Positions 14,870 to 24,201 of a DNA stretch of 64,000 bases are shown piece by piece; the stretch's first letter is position 1, and each line of letters opens with the position of its first letter. A program made the translations under genes and the position numbers. The notes below the pieces were generated by a model, which worked only from the letters and a program-made list of their open reading frames with translations, ran no database searches and had not been told where the DNA came from. The stretch is from Vibrio sp. STUT-A11. GTDB taxonomy: Bacteria > Pseudomonadota > Gammaproteobacteria > Enterobacterales > Vibrionaceae. The stretch is from positions 2,852,001-2,916,000 of the forward strand of contig NZ_AP026763.1 in assembly GCF_026000435.1 (NCBI RefSeq), given 5' to 3'.

Positions 14870-16338
14870 TGGGTAAGCCTACTGGATTTTTAGAGCATGG
14901 TCGTGAACTTCCACAGAAGATCGATCCCGCTGAACGTATCAAGAACAACAAAGAGTTCGTTCTGAACGAGGAGTTTGGTAGCAAGATCAATACTCAGGCT
15001 TCTCGCTGTATGGACTGTGGCGTGCCGTTTTGTCATAACGGCTGCCCGATTGGTAACATCATCCCAGAATTTAACGATGCGGTTTATCGCGATAGCTGGG
15101 AAGAAGCATGGAACATTCTGAGCTCGACTAACAACTTCCCTGAATTTACGGGTCGTGTATGTCCTGCACCGTGTGAAAGCTCTTGTGTACTTGGTATTAA
15201 CCAAGATCCAATCACCATCTGTAATATCGAGAAAACCATCGTGGAAACGGCGTATCGTGAAGGATACGCCAAGCCAAAAACGCCACGTTCTCGTACAGGT
15301 AAAACCGTTGCTATCATCGGTTCTGGCCCAGCAGGTCTGGCTGCGGCTGAACAGCTGAACAGCGCGGGTCACTCAGTGACCGTATTTGAACGTGATGAGA
15401 AAGTTGGCGGTCTGCTACGTTTTGGTATCCCTGACTTTAAGCTCAGCATGGAAGTGATTGATCGTAAGATCAACCTGATGGCTGAAGCGGGTGTGGAATT
15501 CAAAGTGAACCAACACGTTGGTGTTGACGTGAACGCTCAGCAGTTACGTCAAGAATACGACGTGGTACTACTGACTGGCGGTTCGACCGTTCCTCGTGAC
15601 CTTCCGGTACCGGGACGTGAGCTAAACGGCGTTTACTTCGCAATGCAGTTCCTTGGTCAAAACAACCGCCGTGCAAACAACATGGACCTGAAAACTGAAG
15701 AAATTCACGCTGCAGGCAAGCATGTGGTAGTTATCGGTGGTGGTGATACAGGTTCTGACTGTGTTGGTACCTCAAACCGTCACGGTGCAGCGAGTGTGAC
15801 TCAAGTTGAGATCATGCCAATTCCACCAGAAAAACGCCCTGCGAATATGCCGTGGCCTCAGTACCCAATGATCCTTCGTACTTCAACTTCTCACGAAGAA
15901 GGGGTAGATCGTCACTGGAACATCCTGACTAAAGAGTTCATTGGTAACGATAAAGGTGAAGTAACGGGTCTGCGTATTGCTGACATCGTATGGGAAGATG
16001 CAAAACCTGGCGAGCGCCCAAGCTTCAAAGAAGTCGAAGGCAGTGAGCGAGTGATTCCATGCGACATGGCTTTCCTAGCGATGGGTTTCTTACATCCGGA
16101 ACCAACAGGTGTGCTGGCTCAGCTAGATATCGCTCTTGATGATCGTGGCAATGTAGCGACTCAGGGCTTTGCGACTAACCAAGAAGGTGTTTTCGCTGCA
16201 GGCGATATGCGTACAGGTCAATCACTTGTGGTTCGTTGTATTAACGAAGGCCGTGAATGTGCTCGTTCTATCGATGAATACCTGATGGGCGGTACGCACC
16301 TAGAGGCAAAAGCAAACTCGCTGATGCTTTCAGCATAA
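14869..16338 (+). CDS. gltD: glutamate synthase small subunit, copy 1
   Basis: The FAD- and NADPH-binding chain passes electrons through [4Fe-4S] clusters to the large subunit. The product is 489 residues. The N-terminal cluster region has CMDCGVPFCHNGCP and CPAPCESSC. The FAD site is IIGSGPAGLAAAE, the NADPH site VVIGGGDTGSDC, and a second FAD contact GVFAAGDMRTGQS is near the C-terminus. The ATG shares its A with the gltB stop (TAATG), so translation is coupled. It is clearly diverged from copy 2 (470 residues), matching the split seen in the large subunits. A terminator follows about 110 bases later. Confidence 0.95.
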   Translation: MGKPTGFLEHGRELPQKIDPAERIKNNKEFVLNEEFGSKINTQASRCMDCGVPFCHNGCPIGNIIPEFNDAVYRDSWEEAWNILSSTNNFPEFTGRVCPAPCESSCVLGINQDPITICNIEKTIVETAYREGYAKPKTPRSRTGKTVAIIGSGPAGLAAAEQLNSAGHSVTVFERDEKVGGLLRFGIPDFKLSMEVIDRKINLMAEAGVEFKVNQHVGVDVNAQQLRQEYDVVLLTGGSTVPRDLPVPGRELNGVYFAMQFLGQNNRRANNMDLKTEEIHAAGKHVVVIGGGDTGSDCVGTSNRHGAASVTQVEIMPIPPEKRPANMPWPQYPMILRTSTSHEEGVDRHWNILTKEFIGNDKGEVTGLRIADIVWEDAKPGERPSFKEVEGSERVIPCDMAFLAMGFLHPEPTGVLAQLDIALDDRGNVATQGFATNQEGVFAAGDMRTGQSLVVRCINEGRECARSIDEYLMGGTHLEAKANSLMLSA

Positions 16339-16448
16339 TAGGAGGAGGAGATGTACTCCTCCCTCTTTACTGAGTTTTAAACAGCCATCATTTATATTGT
16401 TGGCTGTTGTCCTAGAAAGAAAACAATTCCTTCCAATCTTTCTATTTT

Positions 16449-16476
16449 GACCAGCATTTTATGCTGGTCTTTTTTC
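16449..16476 (+). terminator. terminator of the first gltBD operon
   Basis: A 9-bp stem GACCAGCAT / ATGCTGGTC with a TTT loop is followed by TTTTTTC. It separates the two glutamate synthase operons. Confidence 0.9.
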
Positions 16477-16794
16477 TTTCACTCAGCATTAAATATTACT
16501 TTGTTGTAACAACCAAAAGCCTATCCAATTGAATTAATTGAATAATTTTAGTCAATTAAATGGTAAATACCTTATTCGCATGATTATCCACTAATAACTT
16601 GACCTTTTTTACAATAAGCTATAGCTTGTGAAGTTGATGAAAATAAAACAGACAAAACTTGTTAAATATTTCACAACTTTTATTGAATAAATATACGTAA
16701 AATTATAAAAATGACGCATAGTTAGTCATCAAAATCAACATAAGCAGTGTTGATGTATCTGTCGGGATGACAGATAAGCAAAGGGAGAATTGCA
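16477..16794 (+). promoter_or_regulatory. upstream region of the second gltBD operon
   Basis: This is an AT-rich gap without a gene. A TTGACC (16599-16604) with TATAGC or TAGCTT 15-17 bases on is a weak promoter candidate. A perfect palindrome AAGCTATAGCTT overlaps it. Several TTGAAT/ATTGAATAA elements (16530-16550, 16681-16690) resemble half ARG boxes, as ArgR control would predict, but none is complete. A 7-bp hairpin ATCTGTC (16757-16763) / GACAGAT (16769-16775) sits just before the ribosome binding site. Confidence 0.4.
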
Positions 16795-19700
16795 ATGGCT
16801 CTTTATAATCCAAGTCTTGAGAAAGACAACTGTGGATTTGGCTTAATCGCTCATATGGAAGGCGAGCAAAGTCACAAGCTGGTTCGTACAGCAATTTCTG
16901 CACTTGACCGTATGACCCACCGTGGTGGTATCGCCGCCGATGGTAAAACAGGTGATGGTTGTGGTCTTCTATTACAAAAGCCCGATTCCTATTTACGCCT
17001 GGTCGCTGAAGAACATGGTTTTAACCTTGGCAAGCAATATGCCGTGGGAATGATCTTCTTTAGCCAAGATCCTATCAAAGCTCAACAAGCACGCGAAATA
17101 GTAAATAAAGAACTCGCTCAAGAAACGCTAACCATAGCGGGCTGGCGAGAAGTACCAACAAACTCTGAAGTTCTGGGCCCGATTGCCCTTCATTCAGTGC
17201 CTAACATTCATCAGGTATTTATTTCAGCGCCAGCAGGATGGCGTGAGCGAGATATTGAACGCCGCCTGTATATAGCGCGCCACCGTATCGAAAAGCAGAT
17301 CACGGAAGATCCAGACTTTTATATCTGTAGCTTATCAACCCAAGTGTTGGTCTACAAAGGACTTTGCATGCCGGCAGACTTGCCGCGCTTCTATCTTGAT
17401 CTTGCTGATCTTCGCATGGAGTCCGCTATTTGTCTGTTCCACCAGCGTTTTTCTACCAACACACAGCCGCGCTGGCCATTAGCTCAACCGTTCCGCTATC
17501 TGGCACATAACGGTGAGATCAACACCATTGAAGGTAACCGTCAATGGGCGCGAGCGCGAGCTTACAAATTCTCATCACCACTGTTACCTGATCTGCAAAC
17601 CGCAGCACCATTCGTCAACGAAACAGGCTCAGACTCTTCCAGTCTTGATAACATGTTGGATCTATTACTGGCTGGCGGCATGGACATTTTCCGTGCAATG
17701 CGACTGCTTGTGCCACCAGCATGGCAAAACCACCCAGATATGGACAAGGATCTGCGTGCTTTCTACGATTTCAACTCGAAACACATGGAACCATGGGACG
17801 GCCCTGCTGGTATCGTATTATCTGATGGTCGATATGCCGCATGTAACCTGGATCGAAACGGTCTGCGTCCGGCACGCTATGTGATCACCAAAGACAAATT
17901 GATCACGCTTGCCTCTGAGGTTGGTATTTGGGATTACGCGCCAGATGAAGTCGCGCAAAAAGGTCGTGTTGGTCCCGGTGAACTACTGGTGGTCGATACA
18001 CGTAAAGGCAAATTGTGGCAATCGAGCGAGATCGACAACGATCTGAAAGGTCGCCACCCATACCGTGAATGGATGGAAAACAACGTACGTAAACTGACGC
18101 CACTTGCCGATTTACCTGAAGATCAGGTTGGCGAACGTGATTTTGATGCAGATTTGCTTAAGACCTATCAAAAGCAATTCGCCATGAATAACGAAGAAGT
18201 CGACCAAGTCCTGCGTGTACTCGGTGAAATGGGACAAGAAGCAGTCGGCTCGATGGGTGATGATACACCAATGGCCGTGCTGTCTTCAAAAGAGCGCCTG
18301 GTTACCGACTACTTCCGTCAGAAATTTGCTCAGGTGACTAACCCGCCGATTGACCCACTACGTGAACAACACGTGATGTCACTGGCAACCAGTATCGGCC
18401 AGGAAATGAACGTCTTTTGTGAAACCGACGGGCACGCGCATCGTGTGACGTTCGATTCACCGGTTCTGCTTTATTCGGATATGCAGCAGCTGCTTGGGCT
18501 GAGTGACGATCACTATCGCAATACCATTCTCGACATAAACTACAACCCGGAAGAGAGAAACCTCGAAGAGGCTATTCACTTCCTGTGTGATCAAGCGGAA
18601 CAAGTGGTTCGTGAAGGCACCGTTCTGGTCGTACTGTCAGATCGCGCTTTGGTTAAAGGCAAATTACCAATCCCAGCAGCAATGGCGGTAGGGGCGGTAC
18701 AAACTCGCCTTGCTAATGCCAACTTGCGCTGTGATGCGAATATTGTGGTCGAAACCGCAACAGCACGGGACCCACACCAATTTGCTGTTCTGCTCGGCTT
18801 TGGTGCTACCGCGGTGTATCCATACTTAGCCTACGAGGCACTCGGTAAGCTGGTCGATGATGGTGTACTAAATAAAGAATACCGCGACGTGATGCAAAAC
18901 TACCAGTACGGCATCAACAAAGGCCTGTACAAAATCATGTCGAAAATGGGGATCTCGACCATCGCCTCATACCGCTGTTCTCAGCTGTTTGAAGCGGTAG
19001 GTTTAAATCAGCAAGTCGTTGATCTCTGTTTTAAAGGTGTTGCGACACGAATTGCCGGAGCGAACTTTGAAGACTTCCAGCAAGATCTGACTAACCTTTC
19101 CCGTAAAGCCTGGACAAAACGTAAATCTATCGATCAAGGTGGTTTGCTGAAATACGTGCATGGTGGTGAATACCATGCCTACAACCCCGATGTCGTCGGT
19201 ACACTACAAACTGCAGTTAAATCGGGCGACATCAATGACTATCAATCCTACGCGAAGCAGGTAAACCAACGTCCGGTTGCGATGCTGCGTGACTTAATGA
19301 CACTGAAGAAAGCCGATTCCCCTTTATCACTGGATAAAGTGGAACCGAAAAATGACCTGTTCAAACGTTTCGACTCTGCAGCGATGTCTATTGGCGCGTT
19401 GAGTCCAGAAGCACACGAAGCACTTGCAACCGCAATGAACCGACTCGGTGGTTACTCAAACTCTGGTGAAGGTGGTGAAGATCCTCGCCGTTTTGGTACC
19501 GAACGTAACTCGCGTATTAAACAGATTGCCTCGGGTCGCTTTGGTGTAACGCCACATTACTTAACCAACGCGGATGTGCTGCAAATCAAAGTCGCTCAAG
19601 GGGCGAAACCGGGTGAAGGTGGCCAGCTTCCGGGACATAAAGTCACGGCTGAAATTGCTAAGTTACGTTATTCCGTGCAAGGCGTGACGCTGATCTCCCC

Positions 19701-21258
19701 TCCTCCTCATCATGATATTTACTCGATTGAGGACTTGGCTCAGCTGATCTTCGACCTGAAACAAGTTAACCCGAAAGCACTGGTTTCGGTGAAGCTTGTA
19801 TCTGAACCAGGCGTTGGCACTATCGCTACGGGTGTGGCAAAAGCTTATGCAGACCTTATCACTATCTCTGGTTATGACGGTGGTACAGCTGCAAGCCCAC
19901 TAACCTCGGTGAAATATGCTGGTAGCCCTTGGGAGCTAGGCCTAGCTGAGACTCAACAAGCTCTGGTTGCCAACGGTCTGCGTCATAAAATTCGTTTGCA
20001 GGTTGACGGTGGTCTGAAAACCGGTTTAGACGTTGTAAAAGCCGCGATCTTAGGCGCGGAGAGCTTTGGTTTTGGTACTGCACCTATGGTTGCGATGGGG
20101 TGTAAGTTCTTACGCATCTGTCACCTAAACAACTGTGCGACAGGTGTTGCGACTCAGGATGAGACCCTGCGTAAAGAGTACTTCAAAGGCTTGCCAGAAA
20201 TGGTGATGAACTACTTCACAGGCCTTGCAGAAGAAGTACGTGGTCTGCTCGCAGAACTTGGGGTCGAAAAGCTGACCGACTTGATTGGTCGCACTGACTT
20301 GCTTGAAGCCGTTGAAGGCTTCACCGCAAAACAAACTAAACTGGATCTGTCCAATATCCTAGAAGCGCCGGTCTCTCCAGAAGGACATCCGCTGTTCTGG
20401 ACCGAGCCAAATGCACCATTTGACAGAGCGGAACTGAACCAACGCATCGTTGATGACGCTATTAATGCGGTAGAAGAAGGCCGTTCAGCCAGCTTCTACT
20501 ACAATGTGATCAACACCGACCGCTCAGTGGGCGCGCGCCTGTCAGGTGAAATAGCAAAACGCTACGGAAACCAAGGGCTGGCGGCCTCACCGATTAAACT
20601 GCATCTCGATGGCACTGCAGGCCAGTCATTTGGTGTATGGAACGCTGGCGGTGTAGAACTTTACCTGACTGGTGATGCCAACGACTACGTCGGTAAAGGT
20701 ATGGCGGGTGGCAAGATTGCTATCAAGCCACACTTAGGTACTGCGTTCAAATGTAACGAAGCAACCATCATCGGTAATACCTGTTTGTATGGCGCGACTG
20801 GCGGCAAGTTGTTTGCAGCGGGTAAAGCTGGCGAGCGTTTTGGTGTGCGTAACTCAGGTACCATCGCGGTCATTGAAGGTGCTGGTGATAACGCATGTGA
20901 ATACATGACAGGTGGTATTGTTGCTATTCTTGGTGAAACAGGCGTGAACTTTGGTGCAGGTATGACAGGTGGATTTGCCTATGTACTGGATGAGAAACAA
21001 AGCTTCCAAGGACGTGTAAACAACGAATCGGTTGAAGCGATTTCACTGTCTGAACTGTATATACATCAAGAACATCTTCGTGGTTTGATTGCAGAGCATT
21101 TAGAAGAGACCGGCTCTAGCCACGCAGAGCATATTTTGGCGAACTTTGATGAATGGATTCCGAAGTTCTACTTGGTGAAACCTCAAGCGGCAGATTTGAA
21201 TACCCTGCTTGGTCACCAAAGTCGTAGCGCTGCTGAACTGCGCGTTCAAGCCCAATAA
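16795..21258 (+). CDS. gltB: glutamate synthase large subunit, copy 2 (enterobacterial type)
   Basis: This is the same enzyme function as copy 1. The 1487-residue product follows E. coli GltB almost segment by segment, from DNCGFGLIAH to a C-terminus ending HRSRSAAELRVQAQ as in E. coli. Cys13 becomes the N-terminal catalytic Cys after removal of a short propeptide. The [3Fe-4S] cysteines are in CKFLRICHLNNCATG, and the FMN domain and C-terminal GXGXG helix are complete. The ATG at 16795 has AGGGAG upstream. It is followed by gltD copy 2 after 21 bases. Having its own leader, hairpin and terminator, it should be controlled separately from copy 1. Confidence 0.96.
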   Translation: MALYNPSLEKDNCGFGLIAHMEGEQSHKLVRTAISALDRMTHRGGIAADGKTGDGCGLLLQKPDSYLRLVAEEHGFNLGKQYAVGMIFFSQDPIKAQQAREIVNKELAQETLTIAGWREVPTNSEVLGPIALHSVPNIHQVFISAPAGWRERDIERRLYIARHRIEKQITEDPDFYICSLSTQVLVYKGLCMPADLPRFYLDLADLRMESAICLFHQRFSTNTQPRWPLAQPFRYLAHNGEINTIEGNRQWARARAYKFSSPLLPDLQTAAPFVNETGSDSSSLDNMLDLLLAGGMDIFRAMRLLVPPAWQNHPDMDKDLRAFYDFNSKHMEPWDGPAGIVLSDGRYAACNLDRNGLRPARYVITKDKLITLASEVGIWDYAPDEVAQKGRVGPGELLVVDTRKGKLWQSSEIDNDLKGRHPYREWMENNVRKLTPLADLPEDQVGERDFDADLLKTYQKQFAMNNEEVDQVLRVLGEMGQEAVGSMGDDTPMAVLSSKERLVTDYFRQKFAQVTNPPIDPLREQHVMSLATSIGQEMNVFCETDGHAHRVTFDSPVLLYSDMQQLLGLSDDHYRNTILDINYNPEERNLEEAIHFLCDQAEQVVREGTVLVVLSDRALVKGKLPIPAAMAVGAVQTRLANANLRCDANIVVETATARDPHQFAVLLGFGATAVYPYLAYEALGKLVDDGVLNKEYRDVMQNYQYGINKGLYKIMSKMGISTIASYRCSQLFEAVGLNQQVVDLCFKGVATRIAGANFEDFQQDLTNLSRKAWTKRKSIDQGGLLKYVHGGEYHAYNPDVVGTLQTAVKSGDINDYQSYAKQVNQRPVAMLRDLMTLKKADSPLSLDKVEPKNDLFKRFDSAAMSIGALSPEAHEALATAMNRLGGYSNSGEGGEDPRRFGTERNSRIKQIASGRFGVTPHYLTNADVLQIKVAQGAKPGEGGQLPGHKVTAEIAKLRYSVQGVTLISPPPHHDIYSIEDLAQLIFDLKQVNPKALVSVKLVSEPGVGTIATGVAKAYADLITISGYDGGTAASPLTSVKYAGSPWELGLAETQQALVANGLRHKIRLQVDGGLKTGLDVVKAAILGAESFGFGTAPMVAMGCKFLRICHLNNCATGVATQDETLRKEYFKGLPEMVMNYFTGLAEEVRGLLAELGVEKLTDLIGRTDLLEAVEGFTAKQTKLDLSNILEAPVSPEGHPLFWTEPNAPFDRAELNQRIVDDAINAVEEGRSASFYYNVINTDRSVGARLSGEIAKRYGNQGLAASPIKLHLDGTAGQSFGVWNAGGVELYLTGDANDYVGKGMAGGKIAIKPHLGTAFKCNEATIIGNTCLYGATGGKLFAAGKAGERFGVRNSGTIAVIEGAGDNACEYMTGGIVAILGETGVNFGAGMTGGFAYVLDEKQSFQGRVNNESVEAISLSELYIHQEHLRGLIAEHLEETGSSHAEHILANFDEWIPKFYLVKPQAADLNTLLGHQSRSAAELRVQAQ

Positions 21259-21279
21259 ATCATGGAGGATGTTTGAATC

Positions 21280-22692
21280 ATGAGCCAGAACGTTTATCAA
21301 TTTATCGATGTTCAACGCGTAGATCCGGCAAAAAAACCAATTAAAATTCGTAAGATTGAGTTTGTTGAAATCTACGAACCGTTTACTAAACAACAGGCAA
21401 CGGCACAGGCTGACCGTTGCTTAGATTGTGGTAACCCATACTGTGAATGGAAATGTCCAGTACACAACTACATTCCTCAATGGCTAAAACTGGCCAATGA
21501 AGGACGTATTCTAGAAGCAGCAGAGCTATCTCACCAAACCAATAGCTTGCCAGAAGTGTGTGGGCGTGTTTGTCCACAAGACCGCTTGTGTGAAGGTTCC
21601 TGTACACTCAATGATGACTTTGGTGCGGTCACTATCGGTAACATCGAGAAGTACATTAACGACAAAGCCTTTGAGATGGGCTGGAAGCCAGATATGTCCA
21701 AGGTCGAATGGACCGACAAGAAAGTCGCCATTATCGGTGCTGGTCCTGCGGGTCTAGCTGCTGCGGACATCTTGGTTCGGAACGGGGTTAAACCTGTGGT
21801 GTTTGACCGCTACCCTGAAATTGGTGGCCTGCTGACCTTTGGTATCCCTTCATTCAAACTTGAAAAAGGGGTGATGGAAAATCGTCGCCGCGTTTTCACT
21901 GAGATGGGTGTCGAGTTCCGCATGAACGTAGAAGTCGGTAAAGACGTGCAGATGCAAGAGCTTATCGATGATTACGATGCCGTTTTCCTGGGTGTAGGTA
22001 CCTACAAAAACATGCGTGCCGGTTTGGAAAATGAAGATGCACCAGGTGTATATGACGCCCTGCCATTTTTGATTTCCAACACCTATAAAGTGATGAACCT
22101 GAAAAATAGCCAACCTTATATCGATATGGCGGGTAAAAAAGTCGTGGTACTCGGTGGTGGTGACACCGCAATGGACTGTGTACGTACTTCTATCCGTCAA
22201 GGCGCATCCAACGTAATCTGTGCGTACCGTCGTGACGAAGCCAACATGCCGGGCTCACGCCGAGAAGTTAAAAATGCCAAAGAAGAAGGCGTGAAATTCA
22301 TGTTCAACCTTCAACCTCTGGGATTAGAAGTCAATGCATCGGGTCATGTAACTGGCGTGAAAGTGGTGAAAACAGCACTTGGTGAACCAGATGAAGCAGG
22401 CCGACGTCGTCCTGAGCCTGTTGAAGGTAGTGAGCATGTATTAGCTGCTGATGCCGTGATCATGGCATTTGGTTTCCAACCGCATCAAATGGATTGGTTA
22501 ACACCTTTCAATGTTGATCTTGACCAGTGGGGCCGGATTAAAGCCCCTCTGAAGCAAGAGTATCAGTATCAAACCAGCAACGAAAAAATCTTTGCTGGTG
22601 GTGATGCAGTACGAGGCTCTGACTTAGTGGTAACCGCGATTGACGAAGGTCGAAAAGCAGCCGAAGGTATCCTCGACTACCTGGACGTCTAA
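21280..22692 (+). CDS. gltD: glutamate synthase small subunit, copy 2
   Basis: The 470-residue electron-transfer subunit starts MSQNVYQFIDVQRVDP, nearly identical to E. coli GltD. It has the cluster cysteines in CLDCGNPYCEWKCP and CGRVCPQDRLCEGSC, the FAD motif IIGAGPAGLAAAD and the NADPH motif VVLGGGDTAMDC. GGAGG precedes the ATG. It forms an operon with gltB copy 2 and ends at a strong terminator. Whether GltB1/GltD1 and GltB2/GltD2 form mixed complexes cannot be read from sequence. Confidence 0.96.
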   Translation: MSQNVYQFIDVQRVDPAKKPIKIRKIEFVEIYEPFTKQQATAQADRCLDCGNPYCEWKCPVHNYIPQWLKLANEGRILEAAELSHQTNSLPEVCGRVCPQDRLCEGSCTLNDDFGAVTIGNIEKYINDKAFEMGWKPDMSKVEWTDKKVAIIGAGPAGLAAADILVRNGVKPVVFDRYPEIGGLLTFGIPSFKLEKGVMENRRRVFTEMGVEFRMNVEVGKDVQMQELIDDYDAVFLGVGTYKNMRAGLENEDAPGVYDALPFLISNTYKVMNLKNSQPYIDMAGKKVVVLGGGDTAMDCVRTSIRQGASNVICAYRRDEANMPGSRREVKNAKEEGVKFMFNLQPLGLEVNASGHVTGVKVVKTALGEPDEAGRRRPEPVEGSEHVLAADAVIMAFGFQPHQMDWLTPFNVDLDQWGRIKAPLKQEYQYQTSNEKIFAGGDAVRGSDLVVTAIDEGRKAAEGILDYLDV

Positions 22693-22714
22693 CGTTCAAT
22701 ACGTTAAATCTCTC

Positions 22715-22745
22715 AAAAGGACCCGATTATTGGGTCCTTTTTTCT
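22715..22745 (+). terminator. terminator of the second gltBD operon
   Basis: The stem AAAAGGACCC / GGGTCCTTTT with loop GATTATT is followed by a T-run. Confidence 0.9.
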
Positions 22746-22785
22746 TTTATTACATATAATTACCTAGTACTAATCTGAAAGACTA

Positions 22786-22956
22786 ATACTAATTCGGAAA
22801 ATTAGCAGGCCAGGAAACAGGGTTCGATAAACAAACTCTATTTGCCATGGATGGCAAATCGAAGCCCCATGGATGGGTTGATGCGTGTTTGTGTTCGATG
22901 ACTGTTTTCTGCTTCAATATCATTAAGTATGACCACGTTCTTACTTAAGTTGGTAT
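22786..22956 (+). repeat. MITE-like repeat, copy 1
   Basis: This 171-bp non-coding element runs from ATACTAAT to TTGGTAT, imperfect terminal inverted repeats of an ATACCAA type. It has a near-identical copy in opposite orientation at 33855-34029. The central ~85 bases, including the 8-bp hairpin TTTGCCATGGATGGCAAA, are identical in both copies, while the flanks differ by substitutions and small indels. No reading frame is present. The size, ends and lack of coding suggest a transposon-derived miniature element. The family name is not known to me. Confidence 0.75.
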
Positions 22957-22983
22957 AAATTCCTAGCACAAGGAATCCAATCC

Positions 22984-23412
22984 ATGAAAAAAGTTGCTCT
23001 CCTTTCTATCGTTCTTTTCAGCTTAACCGCGTGCAGCCAAGGAGTTCCAACCATGACCGATCGCTCTCAAACACCATGTGGTAACAAGCCAAACTGCGTA
23101 TCCACCCAAGACACTCGTGAAGAACACTACCTTGAACCTTTCCTGCTGACAGAGTCCACAACACTCGATGCGATTGAGCAAGCAGCTCTCAAACTACCGG
23201 GGGCAAAAACCGCGGTAAAAGAAGGCGATTACCTACGTATTGAATGTACGTCCAAAATCATGCGCTTTGTTGATGATCTTGAGCTAAAGATCAGTGACGA
23301 TAGGCTCATCGTTCGCTCTGAATCGCGTATTGGATACTCCGATTTTGGCGTCAACAGAAAGCGTGCAAAACAATTACGGGCAGAACTCTATGACGCAGGG
23401 CTCATCAAATAG
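22984..23412 (+). CDS. DUF1499 family lipoprotein
   Basis: The 142-residue product has a lipoprotein signal peptide (lipobox LTAC, Cys17). The mature domain, with CGNKPNCVST near its start, IECTSKIMRFVDDLE in the middle and RSESRIGYSDFGVNRKR towards the end, matches the DUF1499 family. The function of the family is unknown. AAGGA lies upstream of the ATG. The gene follows the repeat element and precedes mtnN by 63 bases; whether they share a transcript is unclear. Confidence 0.85.
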   Translation: MKKVALLSIVLFSLTACSQGVPTMTDRSQTPCGNKPNCVSTQDTREEHYLEPFLLTESTTLDAIEQAALKLPGAKTAVKEGDYLRIECTSKIMRFVDDLELKISDDRLIVRSESRIGYSDFGVNRKRAKQLRAELYDAGLIK

Positions 23413-23475
23413 AAAACTGACTCTGGTGAGTGTTATACTCTCGCCCGAATGAATATTTTACCCAAAGAGAGTGTT

Positions 23476-24171
23476 ATGAAAGTTGGTATCATCGGTGCGA
23501 TGGAACAAGAAGTGACCATCCTGAAAGAAGCAATGACAAACTGCCAGACGGTTAACAAAGCAGGCTGTACGTATTTCTCTGGTCAAATTAACGGTGTAGA
23601 TGTAGTACTTCTGCAATCGGGCATCGGTAAAGTAGCCGCTGCTGTGGGTACGACCATCTTACTTGATGAATACCAACCTGACGTTGTTATCAACACGGGC
23701 TCTGCTGGTGGTTTCGACTCCAGTCTGAACCTGGGTGATGTGGTCATCTCAACGGAAGTACGTCACCACGATGCAGATGTAACAGCATTCGGCTACGAAA
23801 TAGGCCAAATGGCAGGCCAACCTGCAGCATTCAAAGCAGATGAAAAGCTGATGGATCTGGCAGAAAAAGCACTAGCCAAGATGGAAAACAAACACGCGGT
23901 ACGCGGCCTTATTTGTACTGGTGATGCTTTCGTTTGTACCGCTGAGCGTCAAGCATTTATCCGCGAGCACTTCCCATCCGTGATCGCAGTAGAGATGGAA
24001 GCATCAGCAATTGCTCAAACTTGCCACCAGTTCAATACGCCATTTGTAGTGGTACGTGCCATTTCAGACGTAGCAGATAAAGAGTCACCAATGAGCTTCG
24101 AAGAGTTTTTACCGTTAGCGGCGAAAAGCTCTTCAGAAATGGTGTTCAAAATGCTAGAGCTAGTAAAGTAA
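23476..24171 (+). CDS. mtnN: 5'-methylthioadenosine/S-adenosylhomocysteine nucleosidase
   Basis: The enzyme (Pfs) hydrolyses methylthioadenosine and S-adenosylhomocysteine, clearing SAM by-products and supplying S-ribosylhomocysteine to LuxS for AI-2. The 231-residue product begins MKVGIIGAMEQEV, as in E. coli (232 residues). It carries the phosphorylase-fold glycine motif GSAGGF, VAVEMEASA for ribose binding and the catalytic Asp in RAISDVAD. The ATG at 23476 is preferred over one 27 bases upstream because AAAGAGAG precedes it and the family starts there. cbiB-btuF follows 30 bases on. Confidence 0.95.
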   Translation: MKVGIIGAMEQEVTILKEAMTNCQTVNKAGCTYFSGQINGVDVVLLQSGIGKVAAAVGTTILLDEYQPDVVINTGSAGGFDSSLNLGDVVISTEVRHHDADVTAFGYEIGQMAGQPAAFKADEKLMDLAEKALAKMENKHAVRGLICTGDAFVCTAERQAFIREHFPSVIAVEMEASAIAQTCHQFNTPFVVVRAISDVADKESPMSFEEFLPLAAKSSSEMVFKMLELVK

Positions 24172-24201
24172 GTCGAGTCGGTTAAATAAACCAAACCATT
24201 C

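Noticed and set aside
23434..23472. ACTCTC/GAGAGT pairing that could hide the mtnN ribosome binding site
   Set aside because: The 5' arm overlaps the likely -10 box (TATACT), so it would not be in the transcript.
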